Shown here in pieces: positions 1-8,943 of a stretch of DNA of 64,000 nucleotides. The stretch spans positions 1,240,001-1,304,000 of the forward strand of contig CAWAEN010000004.1 in assembly GCA_963781035.1 (NCBI GenBank). The letters are read 5' to 3'. The position numbers and the translations under genes are program-made. Numbering within the stretch: position 1 is the first letter of the stretch; each line of letters begins with the position of its first letter. This stretch comes from SZUA-35 sp963781035. GTDB lineage: Bacteria > Actinomycetota > Acidimicrobiia > Acidimicrobiales > SZUA-35. Below the pieces are notes generated by a model. It saw nothing but the letters and a program-made list of their open reading frames with translations. It did not search any database and was not told the DNA's origin.

Positions 1-7
1 GGAACGC

Positions 8-94
8 TCAGCGACGACCGGTGTTCGGCTTCCGGCCGTGGTTGGCCTTCTTCCGACGGGCATTGACGCGCTTCTTGGACTTCCGCTTCGACAT
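8..94 (-). CDS. Ribosomal protein bL37-like, 28 aa
   Basis: This small gene encodes a 28-residue, extremely basic peptide (ATG at 94, TGA at 10-8). The C-terminal half reads KKANHGRKPNTGRR, which resembles the ANHGKRPN tail of bL37, the tiny actinobacterial large-subunit protein first seen in mycobacterial ribosome structures. If the assignment is right, the protein binds 23S rRNA in the 50S subunit. More than half of the residues are Lys or Arg, and there is no membrane or catalytic motif. It is transcribed away from the GGDEF/EAL gene that begins at 186. The match is made from memory of the family motif, so a short-peptide alignment is needed. Confidence 0.68.
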   Translation of the reverse strand: MSKRKSKKRVNARRKKANHGRKPNTGRR

Positions 95-185
95 CGTGGC
101 AAGGCTATCGGGCGGTCGCCCAAACCATTCAAGAGCCGTCGTCCACGGCCGATTGAAGCAAACGACCGAATCGTGAGGAGTCGGA

Positions 186-2024
186 GTGGCCCGAAGTTGG
201 GATGCTCGAGTTCGAGGTGCAAGTCAGAAGACCGCCGTGCCCGCCGGGGGAACCGGTGGGCCCGAAGGTCGGCTTGGCGATCCCCGAGACGATGCACCTG
301 CAGAGGCAGGATCCCCACCGGTCGAGACCGCGCCACAGCGTCGGATCTCCGACGACGGCTACGCCGGCGATCGACCCTCCCCCCAACTGGGCGGTCCGGT
401 TCCCGTGCGCCGCGCCGGCGATGCGGAACTGGTCGCGGAGGGCCTCTCGCTCGCCGTTGAGGCCGCTGATCTGGCCGTTGCCGTGGCAGAACGCAGCACC
501 GGACTGATTCGGTGGACGTCGGACACCTGGATCGAGCGGTTCGGCGAGCGCGACCTGTTGGCCAGACACATGCCCACCGCCACCGAACTCGGAGAAGCGC
601 CACTGCCGGCTCCCGGCGTGGCATGGCAGCGCACCCGCACTCTGATTCTCGCCGACGGTGCCGAACGGCTCGCCGATCTGCTCATGGTGGGCGGCGAGGC
701 CGCCGACGGGACACCCTTCGTCACGGTCGTGGCGCTCGACTCGGTCGGCGGTCGAAACGTCGTCACCGGCCGCTCCGAAGTCATCGAAGTGGTCGACGGC
801 GCCATCAAGGAACGTGACGAGGGAACCGTCGCCGTGCTCTACGTCGATCTCGACCGGTTCAAGGTCGTGCACGATCTCGTCGGCAACATCGACGCTCTCC
901 GACTGCTCGATCTGGTGAACCAACGGCTGGCGGCGACGGTCCGCGGAAGCGACCTCCTGTTCAGACTCCACTCCGATGAGTACGTCATCGTCGCGTCCGA
1001 GCTCGAAGATCCCGGCCAGGCGAGCGAGCTCGCAGAACGGGTCCGCGCCGCAGTTGCCACGCTCAGCGATGTCGGTCACAACCTCGCCATCACCGCCAGC
1101 GTCGGCGTGGCCATTGCCGAGGACGGCCAGAGCGGCGATCAGCTCCTCAGCGAGGCCGAGACGGCGGTGTACGTCGCCAAGGGTCGGGGTCGCAACCGCG
1201 TCGCCATCCACGACGAGGACGTCAGGTCCCGCACCGAACGCCTGATGATCGTCGAGCGGCAGCTGCGTCAGGCCATCGATCAGAAGGACGTGCGTTTCGC
1301 CTACCAGCCGGTGGTCGAACTCACGTCCGGTGCCGTTGTCGGCGCCGAGGCGCTGCTCCGCTTGGGCGGCGACATCGGTCTGTCGGCCGTCGAGGTCGTC
1401 GGCGCGGCCGAGCACAGCGGTCTGATGGGCTCGCTCGGCGTGCTCGTCCTCGAAGGCGTCGACGAACAGCTCGGGGCGTTCCTCCGATCCAAGGACGGTG
1501 GCCACTACTCGATCCAGGTGAACCTGTCGGCCACCCAGCTCGCCGACGAAGACCTCGTTCGAACGCTGGCCCGGGTGGCGGCCGATGAGGGGATCACGGA
1601 GGGCCGAATCGCGATCGAGATTCCCGAGATCGTGGTTCGAGACCACCGAAAGGCCGTCGACGCACTTGCCAAGATGGTTCGGCCCCGTTTCCTCTTCGGC
1701 ATCGACGGCTACGGCACCGGAGCGGTGTCGACTGAGGCTCTCGAAGGTCTGCCGATCGACTACATCAAGCTGCATCGCGGTATCACCACGTCTCTGGGGC
1801 GGATGGATCCGAAGACCAAGAGCGGTCTGGAACAGCTGGTGGTGACGATGGCCGAGCGTGGGGTCGACATCATCGGACTCGGGGTCGAGTCACACGAGCA
1901 GGCAGGTTGGTTGATCGACCTCGGCGTGCCGAGAGCTCAGGGGTTCCTCTACGCCGGAGCGGTCACGGTGGAGCGGCTGCTCGAGCTCTTCGACGATGGC
2001 GTGGACTCAGAAGAAGACCACTGA
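186..2024 (+). CDS. GGDEF/EAL two-domain protein with degenerate catalytic motifs
   Basis: This 612-residue soluble protein has a cyclic-di-GMP layout: a low-complexity N-terminus, a GGDEF-like domain (about residues 185-345) and an EAL-like domain (about 365-605). YVDLDRFK marks the GGDEF fold, but the signature is HSDEY near residue 262, so cyclase activity is unlikely. The EAL triad is present (AEALLRL near 388), together with YQPVVEL, an NLS motif and a conserved QGF. However, DDFGTG reads DGYGTG and the AEGVE loop reads LGVE, so metal-binding residues are lost. I infer a c-di-GMP sensor or protein-interaction module, not an enzyme. The start is GTG at 186. No membrane segment or signal peptide is visible. 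Confidence 0.85.
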   Translation: MARSWDARVRGASQKTAVPAGGTGGPEGRLGDPRDDAPAEAGSPPVETAPQRRISDDGYAGDRPSPQLGGPVPVRRAGDAELVAEGLSLAVEAADLAVAVAERSTGLIRWTSDTWIERFGERDLLARHMPTATELGEAPLPAPGVAWQRTRTLILADGAERLADLLMVGGEAADGTPFVTVVALDSVGGRNVVTGRSEVIEVVDGAIKERDEGTVAVLYVDLDRFKVVHDLVGNIDALRLLDLVNQRLAATVRGSDLLFRLHSDEYVIVASELEDPGQASELAERVRAAVATLSDVGHNLAITASVGVAIAEDGQSGDQLLSEAETAVYVAKGRGRNRVAIHDEDVRSRTERLMIVERQLRQAIDQKDVRFAYQPVVELTSGAVVGAEALLRLGGDIGLSAVEVVGAAEHSGLMGSLGVLVLEGVDEQLGAFLRSKDGGHYSIQVNLSATQLADEDLVRTLARVAADEGITEGRIAIEIPEIVVRDHRKAVDALAKMVRPRFLFGIDGYGTGAVSTEALEGLPIDYIKLHRGITTSLGRMDPKTKSGLEQLVVTMAERGVDIIGLGVESHEQAGWLIDLGVPRAQGFLYAGAVTVERLLELFDDGVDSEEDH

Positions 2025-2075
2025 CCCCCGCCACTGACCCGCGACAGCCAAGCGGGGCCGTAGCCTGCCCCCGGT

Positions 2076-3152
2076 ATGGAGAAGTTCGGTTTCGTCGGTC
2101 TGCCAAACGCAGGCAAGTCATCGCTCTACAACGCGCTCACCGGCGGATCGGCCCTTGCTGCGCCCTACGCCTTCGCCACCACCGACCCCAACATCGGTAT
2201 GGCCAAAGTGTTCGACGAGCGTCTGGAAGCGCTGGCAGCGATGAGCGGTTCCAAGAAGATCGTGCACGCCACCGTGCAGTTCAGCGACATCGGTGGTCTG
2301 GTCGCTGGTGCCAGCAAGGGAGAGGGCCTCGGGAACAAGTTCCTCTCCGGCATACGTGAAGTCGACGCCATCGTCTTCGTGCTCCGTGCCTTCCGTGACG
2401 ATGACGTTCCAGGACCCCAGGATCCGGTCGAGCACCTCGAGGTCGTCGAGATCGAACTGACTCTGGCCGACCTCGAAACGCTCGAGAAGCAGATCGACAA
2501 GCGGCGCAAGGCAGCCAAGGGCGACAAGTCCCTGCTCCCCGAAGTCGAGGCGATGGCCGCCGCGCTGACCCATCTCGAGGCGGGAACGCCGCTGTATCGC
2601 AGCGACCTGTCGGCCGATCACCGAACGCTGCTGCGGCCCTGGTTCCTGCTCACCAACAAGCCGGTGCTGGCGATTGTCAACGTCGACGAGGAGCAGTTGG
2701 AGTCGCTCGACGACATCATCGCCCCGGTCGAGGCTGCGCTCGGTGATGTCGCTCCCGTCTTCGGCGCCTGCATCCAGCTCGAGGCGGAGGCAGCGCAGCT
2801 CGACCCCGAGGATCGGGCCGAGATGCTCGACGCCCTCGGTCTCGGCGAGGGGACAGTGCCGAAGTTCATCGCGACCGCCTACCACGTGCTCGGTTTGCGG
2901 ACGTTCCTCACCACCGGTCCGCAGGAGACCAGAGCGTGGACGTACCGAGTCGGGTCGACGGCGCCGGAGTGTGCTGGCAAGATCCACTCGGACCTCCAGC
3001 GTGGTTTCATCAAGGCAGAAACGATTCGCTGGGATGAGCTGGTGGAGATCGGCTCCTGGTCGAAGGCACGTGAGATCGGCAAGATCCGCCAGGAAGGCAA
3101 GGACTACGTCGTCGAGGATGGAGATGTGCTCGATATCCGATTCAACGTCTGA
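2076..3152 (+). CDS. ychF: Redox-regulated ATPase YchF (Obg family)
   Basis: This is a universally conserved translation-associated P-loop NTPase of 358 residues, the usual family length. The Walker A motif GLPNAGKSS lies near residues 8-16 and is followed by the FATTDPNIG switch region and DIGGLVAGASKGEGLGN. The G4 position reads NVDE (near residue 202) instead of NKxD. This NxxE form is typical of YchF and is linked to ATP over GTP preference. The C-terminal TGS domain ends in the conserved EGKDYVVEDGDVLDIRFNV-type tail. The gene overlaps the start of the DUF192 gene downstream. The frame is intact and recognition is unambiguous. Confidence 0.97.
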   Translation: MEKFGFVGLPNAGKSSLYNALTGGSALAAPYAFATTDPNIGMAKVFDERLEALAAMSGSKKIVHATVQFSDIGGLVAGASKGEGLGNKFLSGIREVDAIVFVLRAFRDDDVPGPQDPVEHLEVVEIELTLADLETLEKQIDKRRKAAKGDKSLLPEVEAMAAALTHLEAGTPLYRSDLSADHRTLLRPWFLLTNKPVLAIVNVDEEQLESLDDIIAPVEAALGDVAPVFGACIQLEAEAAQLDPEDRAEMLDALGLGEGTVPKFIATAYHVLGLRTFLTTGPQETRAWTYRVGSTAPECAGKIHSDLQRGFIKAETIRWDELVEIGSWSKAREIGKIRQEGKDYVVEDGDVLDIRFNV

Positions 3153-3513
3153 ACCGCCGGGCGAGTTCTGCTGGTTGGTTCGAAACGGCGTTGTTCTCGC
3201 GTCCCTGGAGATTCCACAGACCAGGCGGGGCCGCAGTCGGGGACTGCTCGGGCGCGACGGTCTCGACGGCGCGATGCTGATCGACCCTGCTCGATCGGTG
3301 CACACGATCGGCATGCGTTTCGCTCTCGACGTCGCCGTGCTCGATGTCGACGGGGTCGTGCTCAAGACGATGACCATGAAGCCTCATCGGGTGTCGATGC
3401 CCGTCCGGGGTGGTCGATCCGTGCTCGAAGCCGAGGCCGGAACATTCCGCACGTGGAGTCTCGTCGTCGGCGATGAGCTCGAGATCCGCCATGTCGACGA
3501 TGCTCGATCGTGA
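3124..3513 (+). CDS. DUF192 family protein
   Basis: This is a small protein of about 129 residues. Its core (MLIDPARSVHTIGMRFALDVAVLD, split here as the region near residues 55-80) matches the DUF192 family, whose members carry a conserved HTxGMRFPID-like stretch. The family has no settled function; some members are secreted or membrane-associated. The ATG at 3124 lies inside the end of ychF (29-base overlap). A TTG at 3175 is an alternative start giving a shorter protein. The stop codon overlaps the GTG of rsmI, which suggests translational coupling in a ychF-DUF192-rsmI operon. No signal peptide is visible with the chosen start. Confidence 0.75.
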   Translation: MCSISDSTSEPPGEFCWLVRNGVVLASLEIPQTRRGRSRGLLGRDGLDGAMLIDPARSVHTIGMRFALDVAVLDVDGVVLKTMTMKPHRVSMPVRGGRSVLEAEAGTFRTWSLVVGDELEIRHVDDARS

Positions 3514-4349
3514 GCGTCGTCCAGGGCGGAGCGCTCGTTGTCGTCGGAACGCCGATCGGGAATCTCGGCGATCTCTCGCCACGGGTCGCGAGGCGCTCGG
3601 CTCGGCTGACGTCATCGCGTGCGAGGACACGCGCCGCACAGGGCGGCTCCTCCATCTCGCCGGGATCCCCAAACGACCGTTGATGGTCACCAACGAACAC
3701 ACAGAACACGGACGCTCCGACGAGATCTGTGATCGCATCCGGGCGGGGGAGCGGGTGGCCCTCGTGAGCGACGCCGGCATGCCCGGTGTGTCCGATCCCG
3801 GTCAGCGTGTGGTCGCCGCCGTGGTCGATGCCGGTCTCCCGATCGAGGTCGTTCCTGGTCCGACCGCGGCGATCAGCGCACTGGTGCTCAGCGGCATCGT
3901 CAATGATCGGTTCGTGTTCGAGGGGTTTCTCGCCCGCAAGGGTGGCGAACGAGCTCGCCAGCTGACGGAGATTGCGTCGCAATCTCGTACGTCAGTGATC
4001 TACGAGTCGCCGAAACGGGTGGTGAAGACGCTGGGTGACCTGGCGGCGGTCGTGCGGGCCGGGCCGCCAGGTGGCGGTGGCTCGCGAGCTCACGAAGTTG
4101 CACGAGACGGTACTGCGAGGGGGGCTCGGTGACGTGGCCGAGTTGCTTGCCGCCGGCTCGCCCAGAGGGGAGTTCGTGATCGTGCTGGCGGGTGAGGCGA
4201 ATGAACCGACCGAGCGGTCAGACGCCGAGCTGAGGGTGATGGTCGATGCCGAGGTTGCGGCGGGAGTGAGTCGTCGCGATGCCGTCCAGGCGATTGCCGA
4301 CCGCACCGGCTTGCCGAAGCGTCGGATCTACGACATCACCCACGGCTAG
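3510..4349 (+). CDS. rsmI: 16S rRNA 2'-O-ribose C1402 methyltransferase RsmI (frame broken twice)
   Basis: RsmI uses SAM to methylate the ribose of C1402 in 16S rRNA. The pieces read in order as a complete protein of about 280 residues: VVVGTPIGNLGDLSPR at the N-terminus, then GSADVIACEDTRRTGRLL, LVSDAGMPGVSDPG, VPGPTAA, IYESPKR, then VARELTKLHE, and the C-terminal helical domain ending RRIYDITHG. The frame changes near 3591 (one G appears missing from AGGG) and again at the GGG run 4055-4057 (one G extra). The two shifts cancel. As the gene is otherwise perfectly conserved, I treat both as sequencing errors. The GTG start overlaps the preceding stop codon. Confidence 0.9.
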
Positions 4350-5269
4350 GGCCGAACCGTGGCGATGATGCGCTCGAGCACCAGATAGCCGAATGCGCCG
4401 ACGAGCGACGCAATCATCGGCAGGCCGAAGAACCCGATCGCGGCGCCGCCGAGCAGGCCGGCGCCGAACACCCGTCGCCTCCGGAACACGACCGTGAGGA
4501 CACAGGCGAACACGATCGCCCCGGCTGCGATCTGAGCCAGACCGATGGGAATTTCGAGGTACCAGGGACGATCACCGAGCCACGGAAGCTCGACCCGGCC
4601 GAGGTCGGGAACGTCGAGCGCCATGAGGCCGGCGACGACGCCGATGATCAGCGTCGCTGCTCCGGTCACCGCCACCGGGAACCACCGAAGCCGAGGCTGA
4701 CCCGAAGCGTGGTCGTACGACACGGTTCGCAGCGTGACAGCGACCCACATGAGCCAACGGCGGAGCCAGGCGACCTCGAGGTCCTTCATCGCTTCTCGAA
4801 AGACGTAGTCGGCGTGCTCGTCGTCCACCTGCTCGTTGGTCGACGTCGATACTCGGTGCCCTGGGTTCCCCCGATGAGGGCATCGTGAAGGATCGCCGCC
4901 GGCGTGTGCCGACCGTCCTTGGGTACGAGCCAGGTGAGGAAGGGCGGGATGGACGCCAGATCGGTGGAATTGGTCGTTGCGTCGACGTCGGCCGGGACGG
5001 TGTAGGTCACGCCGAGGCGATCGACGTACTCGAACGGCTCCACGAGTCGGTAGCGGGGCGACTCGAGTTGTTCGAGCACGAAGCGTGCTTGTCGGCGGAA
5101 CCGGGAACGTAGAAGCGCCCGGGCTCGCGTTGATCCGGGTTTGTCGGAGCCTTCAGGTGCCTCCCCCTCCGCCGAGCGGCGTGTCGGACAGCCGCTCCTC
5201 GTCCATCATCGTCGAATCGATCGGTGGATGCTGGAACCAAACGGTCGGCTCGTACGTCTCTCTCCGCAT
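4346..5269 (-). CDS. DUF1353 domain protein with C-terminal membrane segments (frame broken)
   Basis: Three reading-frame pieces join into one protein of about 308 residues. The N-terminus starts at ATG 5269 (MRRETYEPTVWFQHPP). A central DUF1353 region follows with YTVPADV, TDLASIPPFLTWLVP and AAILHDALIG, the family's hallmark Asp and His motifs; some DUF1353 proteins come from phages. The C-terminal part (from about 4828 down) holds at least three hydrophobic segments. Breaks fall in the C run 5163-5167 and near 4838. A DUF1353 domain joined to a membrane region is unusual. The function is unknown. The gene is convergent with rsmI, and the two ends overlap by four bases. Confidence 0.65.
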
Positions 5270-5369
5270 GGAACATCCCTCTCCGATGGACAACGGCGTT
5301 CGTCTCGTCCTCTTCGGTGCCGCTCTCGGGCCCCTGCTGCTGACCATGGTGCTGCTCATCCTCACCTGA
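5268..5369 (+). CDS. Possible 33-aa single-span membrane peptide
   Basis: A short reading frame (ATG 5268, stop 5367-5369) encodes MEHPSPMDNGVRLVLFGAAL and then a strongly hydrophobic stretch rich in Leu and Met, giving one likely transmembrane helix. A second ATG lies at 5286. It is divergent from the DUF1353 gene, and the two start codons overlap. It lies just upstream of the S4 gene. I recognise no family. Such short hydrophobic frames can arise by chance, so this is tentative. Confidence 0.3.
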   Translation: MEHPSPMDNGVRLVLFGAALGPLLLTMVLLILT

Positions 5370-5383
5370 GGCAGACTTGGCCG

Positions 5384-5752
5384 GTGGCCGTTCGAGTCGA
5401 CAAGTGGTTGTGGGCGGTTCGGGTCTACAAGTCGCGCTCGTTGGCGAACGAAGCGTGTGCGAGCAATCGGGTCCTGGTCAACGGCGAGACCGCCAAACCG
5501 GCGACCAAAGTCTCCGTCGGCGACACGGTCGAGGCTCGACGGAAGGATCGCACGATCATCTACCGCGTCGTCCAGCCACTCGAGAAACGAGTCGGTGCGT
5601 CGCTGGTGCCAGATGCGATCGAGGATCTGTCACCGCCGGTACCCACCAGGACAGCGGCCGAGGAGGCGATGGCCGGGGTTCGTGAGCGCGGCACCGGGCG
5701 ACCGACCAAGCGGGACCGCCGCCGCATCCAAGAGCTGCGCGGGCGGTCGTGA
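5384..5752 (+). CDS. S4-domain RNA-binding protein (Hsp15/RqcP-like)
   Basis: This 122-residue protein opens with an S4 RNA-binding domain: VRVDKWLWAVRVYKSRSLA, then VLVNGETAKPATKVSVGDTV. That is the pattern of the Hsp15/YlmH-type S4 proteins, which bind nascent-chain-blocked 50S subunits or rRNA. The C-terminal half is basic and ends RPTKRDRRRIQELRGR, as in Hsp15 homologues. The start is GTG at 5384. The stop overlaps the GTG of the molybdopterin oxidoreductase (GTGA), so the two are probably co-translated. I infer a role in ribosome rescue or recycling from the family, not from context. Confidence 0.85.
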   Translation: MAVRVDKWLWAVRVYKSRSLANEACASNRVLVNGETAKPATKVSVGDTVEARRKDRTIIYRVVQPLEKRVGASLVPDAIEDLSPPVPTRTAAEEAMAGVRERGTGRPTKRDRRRIQELRGRS

Positions 5753-7811
5753 CCCGCGAGGTCGTCGGTGCCTGCCCCCTCGATTGCCCCGACGGCTGTA
5801 GCTGGGTGGTCACGGTCGCCGAAGACGGACGTCCTCTCAAGATCCGGGGCAGCAAGATCCACCCGTTCACGGCCGGAAGCCTCTGTCCGAAGGTGAACCC
5901 GTGGCTCGAATACGCCGCTGATCCATCGCGCCTGACTCTCCCCACTGCGAAGGACCGGGCCGAAGGGATCGGGTCGCTTCTCGCCCATCTCGTGGGATGA
6001 GGCCCTCGACGAGATCGCGACCCGCCTGCTCGACGTCCGTGACGAGTTCGGGGGCGAGGCGATCTGGCCCTACATCGGGACCGGACACATGGGCTGGGTG
6101 CAGGGCGCCAGCGGAGGGCCCGGGGCTCGGCTGTGGAATCTGCTCGGCGCGTCGAACCATCTGCTGACCATCTGCTCGGTGAGCGGTGCCCACGGACTGA
6201 ACTACACGATGGGGACAACGGCAGGCATGGATCCCGAAGCCGTCGCCGGGGCCGGCCTCGTGATGATCTGGGGAAGCAACACCCTCGTCACGAACCGCCA
6301 TTTCTGGCCGTTCGTCGAGACCGCACGCGAGCGTGGGCGCCCCTGTCGTGGTCATCGATCCTGCCCGGACCCGAACGGCAGCGGCGGCCGATCTCCACGT
6401 GTCGATCCGGCCGGGAACCGATGGTGCGCTCGCGCTCGGGCTCTGCCGTGCCGTGCTGGATCGGGGCGGAGTCGACGAGCGTTTCGTCGACGATCGCACG
6501 CTCGGCTGGGAGGCCTTCGCCGAGTCGCTCGGGTCGTGGACCGCCGACCTGACGGCGTCGGTGTGCGGAATCGATGCGTCGCTCGTCGGCCGGCTGGCCG
6601 ACCTGATCGTCGCTCATCCGGCCCTCGCCGTGAAGCTCGGGCACGGCATGCAGCGCCATGCAGCCGGAGGCCAGGCGGCCAGAGCAGTGTCGTGCCTGGC
6701 CGCGATCACCGGTGCCTTCGATAACACCGGGTGGAGGATTCGTCTACAGCACGTCGGCTGCCTACGGGCTCGGCCGGTTCGCGCTCCGTCGACCCGATCT
6801 GCGGCCCGGTCCGGTCCGGTCGTTGCCGATGACCAGACTCGGTGCGGTCCTGACCGACGCCCGAACCGCTGGGGACGAGTCCAGCGGTGAAAGCCCTGTT
6901 CATGCTCGGAGCGAACCCGATGGTGTCGAACCCGGACCTGTCGCTCGTCAGGCGCGGTCTCGAACGCGATGACCTCTTCACCGTTGCCGTCGACATCTTC
7001 CCCACCCCGACGACGGACTACGCCGACATCGTGCTTCCCTCGGCGATGCAGCACGAACAGCTCGACATCACCGAGTCGTTTGCGCACCTCTATCTGAACT
7101 GGAACGAGCCGGCCGTCGACCCGCCTGGGGAGTGCCTTCCCCACACCGAGATGTTCCGGCGCCTGGCGGCAACGATGGCGACACGCGACGAATCGTTCGA
7201 CAACCCGTTGCTGTACGCGACCGACATCGAGCTGGCCGAGGCCGTGCTCGTCGATCGGCCAGAGATCACGGTCGAGCGCCTCCGGTCGCGAGGGGTTCGT
7301 TCGGTTGCCGGGAACCACCCCGTATGCACCATTTGCCGGTCGATTCCCCACTGCATCCGGGCGGTTCGAGTTCGCCTCGTCGCGGGCGGAGGCCGATGGT
7401 CACGGATTGCTGCCCAGGTACGAACCACCGACCGAGTCAGCGGCTGCTCCCGGGCACCGGTATGCGTTGCTGGCTCGCGGGAGCGTCGATCACGTGAACT
7501 CGGTGTTCGCCGGCACGCAGAAGGTGCGATCACGGGCTCAGGAGCCGCCGCTCACGATGCATCCGCTCGATGCCGAGCGGGATGGAATCGTCCAGGACGA
7601 GGCGGTCGAGGTCGTCAACGATCGGGGCCGGTTCACCGCTCGAGTGCACATCGCCGACACCGGCCGACGCGGTCTGGTCACCATGACCAAGGGTTGGTTG
7701 GGTCAGGGGGTGAATGCCACGGTTCGTGAGGCAGACAGCGACATGGGCAGGGGTGCGGTGTACCACGACAACCTGGTGTCGGTGCGCAAACTCGATCCGG
7801 CCGAGCAGTGA
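5749..7811 (+). CDS. Molybdopterin-dependent oxidoreductase, formate-dehydrogenase-like (frame broken)
   Basis: Reassembled, this is a protein of about 687 residues of the molybdopterin bis-MGD oxidoreductase family. An N-terminal [4Fe-4S] motif (ACPLDCPDGC with SLCPK downstream) precedes SWDEALDEIA, GLVMIWGSNT, VVVIDPARTRTAAAAD, KALFMLGANPMVS and DIFPTPTTDYADIVLPS. The C-terminal MGD-binding domain runs to 7811 (HPLDAERDGI, GWLGQGVNATV). At least five frame changes occur, nearly all in G/C runs: 5939-5943, 6335-6337, 6729-6731, 6871-6874 and 7292-7295. Each is repaired by adding or removing one base. The substrate cannot be told from sequence alone. The gene sits between an S4 gene and a GFA-family gene, with overlapping start and stop codons at both ends. 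Confidence 0.85.
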
Positions 7812-8215
7812 CCTCGTCGAGTGCGGTGACGTTCGGTCGTGGACAGTGTGCGTGCGGTTCGATCACCTACCGGGTGGACGGCCCGCTTCGTCCCGTCGTC
7901 AACTGTCACTGCCATCGATGTCGGCGGATCACCGGCCACCACATGGCTGCCACCTCGGCGAGGATCGACGACATCGACCTTCGGGGTTCGGACCATCTTC
8001 GCTGGTACGAGGCGTCACCCGGAGTGTTCTACGGGTTCTGTGACCGGTGCGGTTCGTCGCTGTTCTGGAAGAACGACGACGAACCGGAGCGCTGGTCGAT
8101 CGCGGCCGGAACGCTCGACCCGCCCACTGGACTGGCGACCGAGCTGACGATCTGGACCGCCGAAGCCAGCGACTATCACGTTCGCCCGGACGGGGAGACT
8201 CGCCCCTACGACTGA
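7808..8215 (+). CDS. GFA (CENP-V) family zinc protein
   Basis: This 135-residue protein has the cysteine pattern of the glutathione-dependent formaldehyde-activating enzyme family: GQCACGSITY, NCHCHRCRR and later CDRCGSSLFW, which together bind one or two zinc ions. Most GFA-fold proteins are of unknown function, and the named activity on S-hydroxymethyl-glutathione is disputed even for the founder. The GTG start overlaps the stop of the molybdopterin oxidoreductase (GTGA), so the two are likely co-translated. Its end overlaps the convergent DUF2071 gene by 10 bases. Confidence 0.88.
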   Translation: MTSSSAVTFGRGQCACGSITYRVDGPLRPVVNCHCHRCRRITGHHMAATSARIDDIDLRGSDHLRWYEASPGVFYGFCDRCGSSLFWKNDDEPERWSIAAGTLDPPTGLATELTIWTAEASDYHVRPDGETRPYD

Positions 8216-8943
8216 GCCGATGCCATGCGCGGACGGCCGATGCGCACCTCGATGCCCTCGGTCCAGTGGGCCACCGGGGATCCCCTCGGCGCCGGAAGTC
8301 CGGCCGCGGTGATGAGTTGGTCGTCGAGTTCGAGCACATCAGCGTGTCTGAGTGGCCAACGGCCGTGGTCGACCGGGGCGTACAGGAGCCGGCTCCGGAG
8401 TGTCGAGTAGAGGCCCCAACGCGAGGTCAGGTAGTGCTCGAAGGGCGAGACCTCCGGCAGCGGAATGGGGTCGCCGACCCTGACCGAACTGGCGTGTGAT
8501 GCCCCTCGGGGGCCGGGCCACCGGCGCGTGGACTGGTATGTCCAGATCGAGCCGGCGTTGGCCATCTGCATGTCGGCCCAGAAATAGGGCAGGCCGTAGG
8601 TGAGTCGAGCGGTTGCCGTGGCCGGCAGCCGCCCAGCCTCGAGCGAGAGGAAGTACACGCCTGGTGTGCCGTCCGGACCGAGGACGTAGGTGCGGACGTT
8701 GGTCTCGCAGAAGACACCGGCCCACCGTGGCATGGGTCTGCCCCCGGGGAGCCCGACTCGCATCAGGAACGGGACGAGGCCCACCCAGACCTTTCCGTCC
8801 TCCCACGGTTCCGCGGTGAGACCCGGGGGGAGCAGGGCCTGCACCTCGGCCGGCTCGTACGGCCAGTGCATGAACGTCAGCTGTTCCCACCACATGCGCA
8901 TCACGTCTCGCTCGACGCGTTCGGACGGAACGGGGGTGTGCAT
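8206..8943 (-). CDS. DUF2071 family protein (YqjF-like)
   Basis: This 245-residue protein belongs to DUF2071, an acetoacetate-decarboxylase-like fold. Family hallmarks visible are MWWEQLTFMHWPYEPAEVQALLPPGL near the N-terminus (residues about 17-42), WVGLVPFLMRVG, ETNVRTYV, GVYFLSLEA and LPYFWADM. No enzymatic function is established for the family. The ATG at 8943 overlaps the stop of the upstream DUF2461 gene (TGATG), which indicates a two-gene operon read on the minus strand. The frame is intact. Confidence 0.85.
   Translation of the reverse strand: MHTPVPSERVERDVMRMWWEQLTFMHWPYEPAEVQALLPPGLTAEPWEDGKVWVGLVPFLMRVGLPGGRPMPRWAGVFCETNVRTYVLGPDGTPGVYFLSLEAGRLPATATARLTYGLPYFWADMQMANAGSIWTYQSTRRWPGPRGASHASSVRVGDPIPLPEVSPFEHYLTSRWGLYSTLRSRLLYAPVDHGRWPLRHADVLELDDQLITAAGLPAPRGSPVAHWTEGIEVRIGRPRMASAQS

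Noticed and set aside
129..1775. Long minus-strand reading frames antisense to the GGDEF/EAL gene, and similar ones opposite ychF, rmuC, metG, korA, eno and ppx
   Set aside because: High GC removes stop codons in antisense frames. Their translations lack known motifs and the opposite strand holds a clearly conserved protein.
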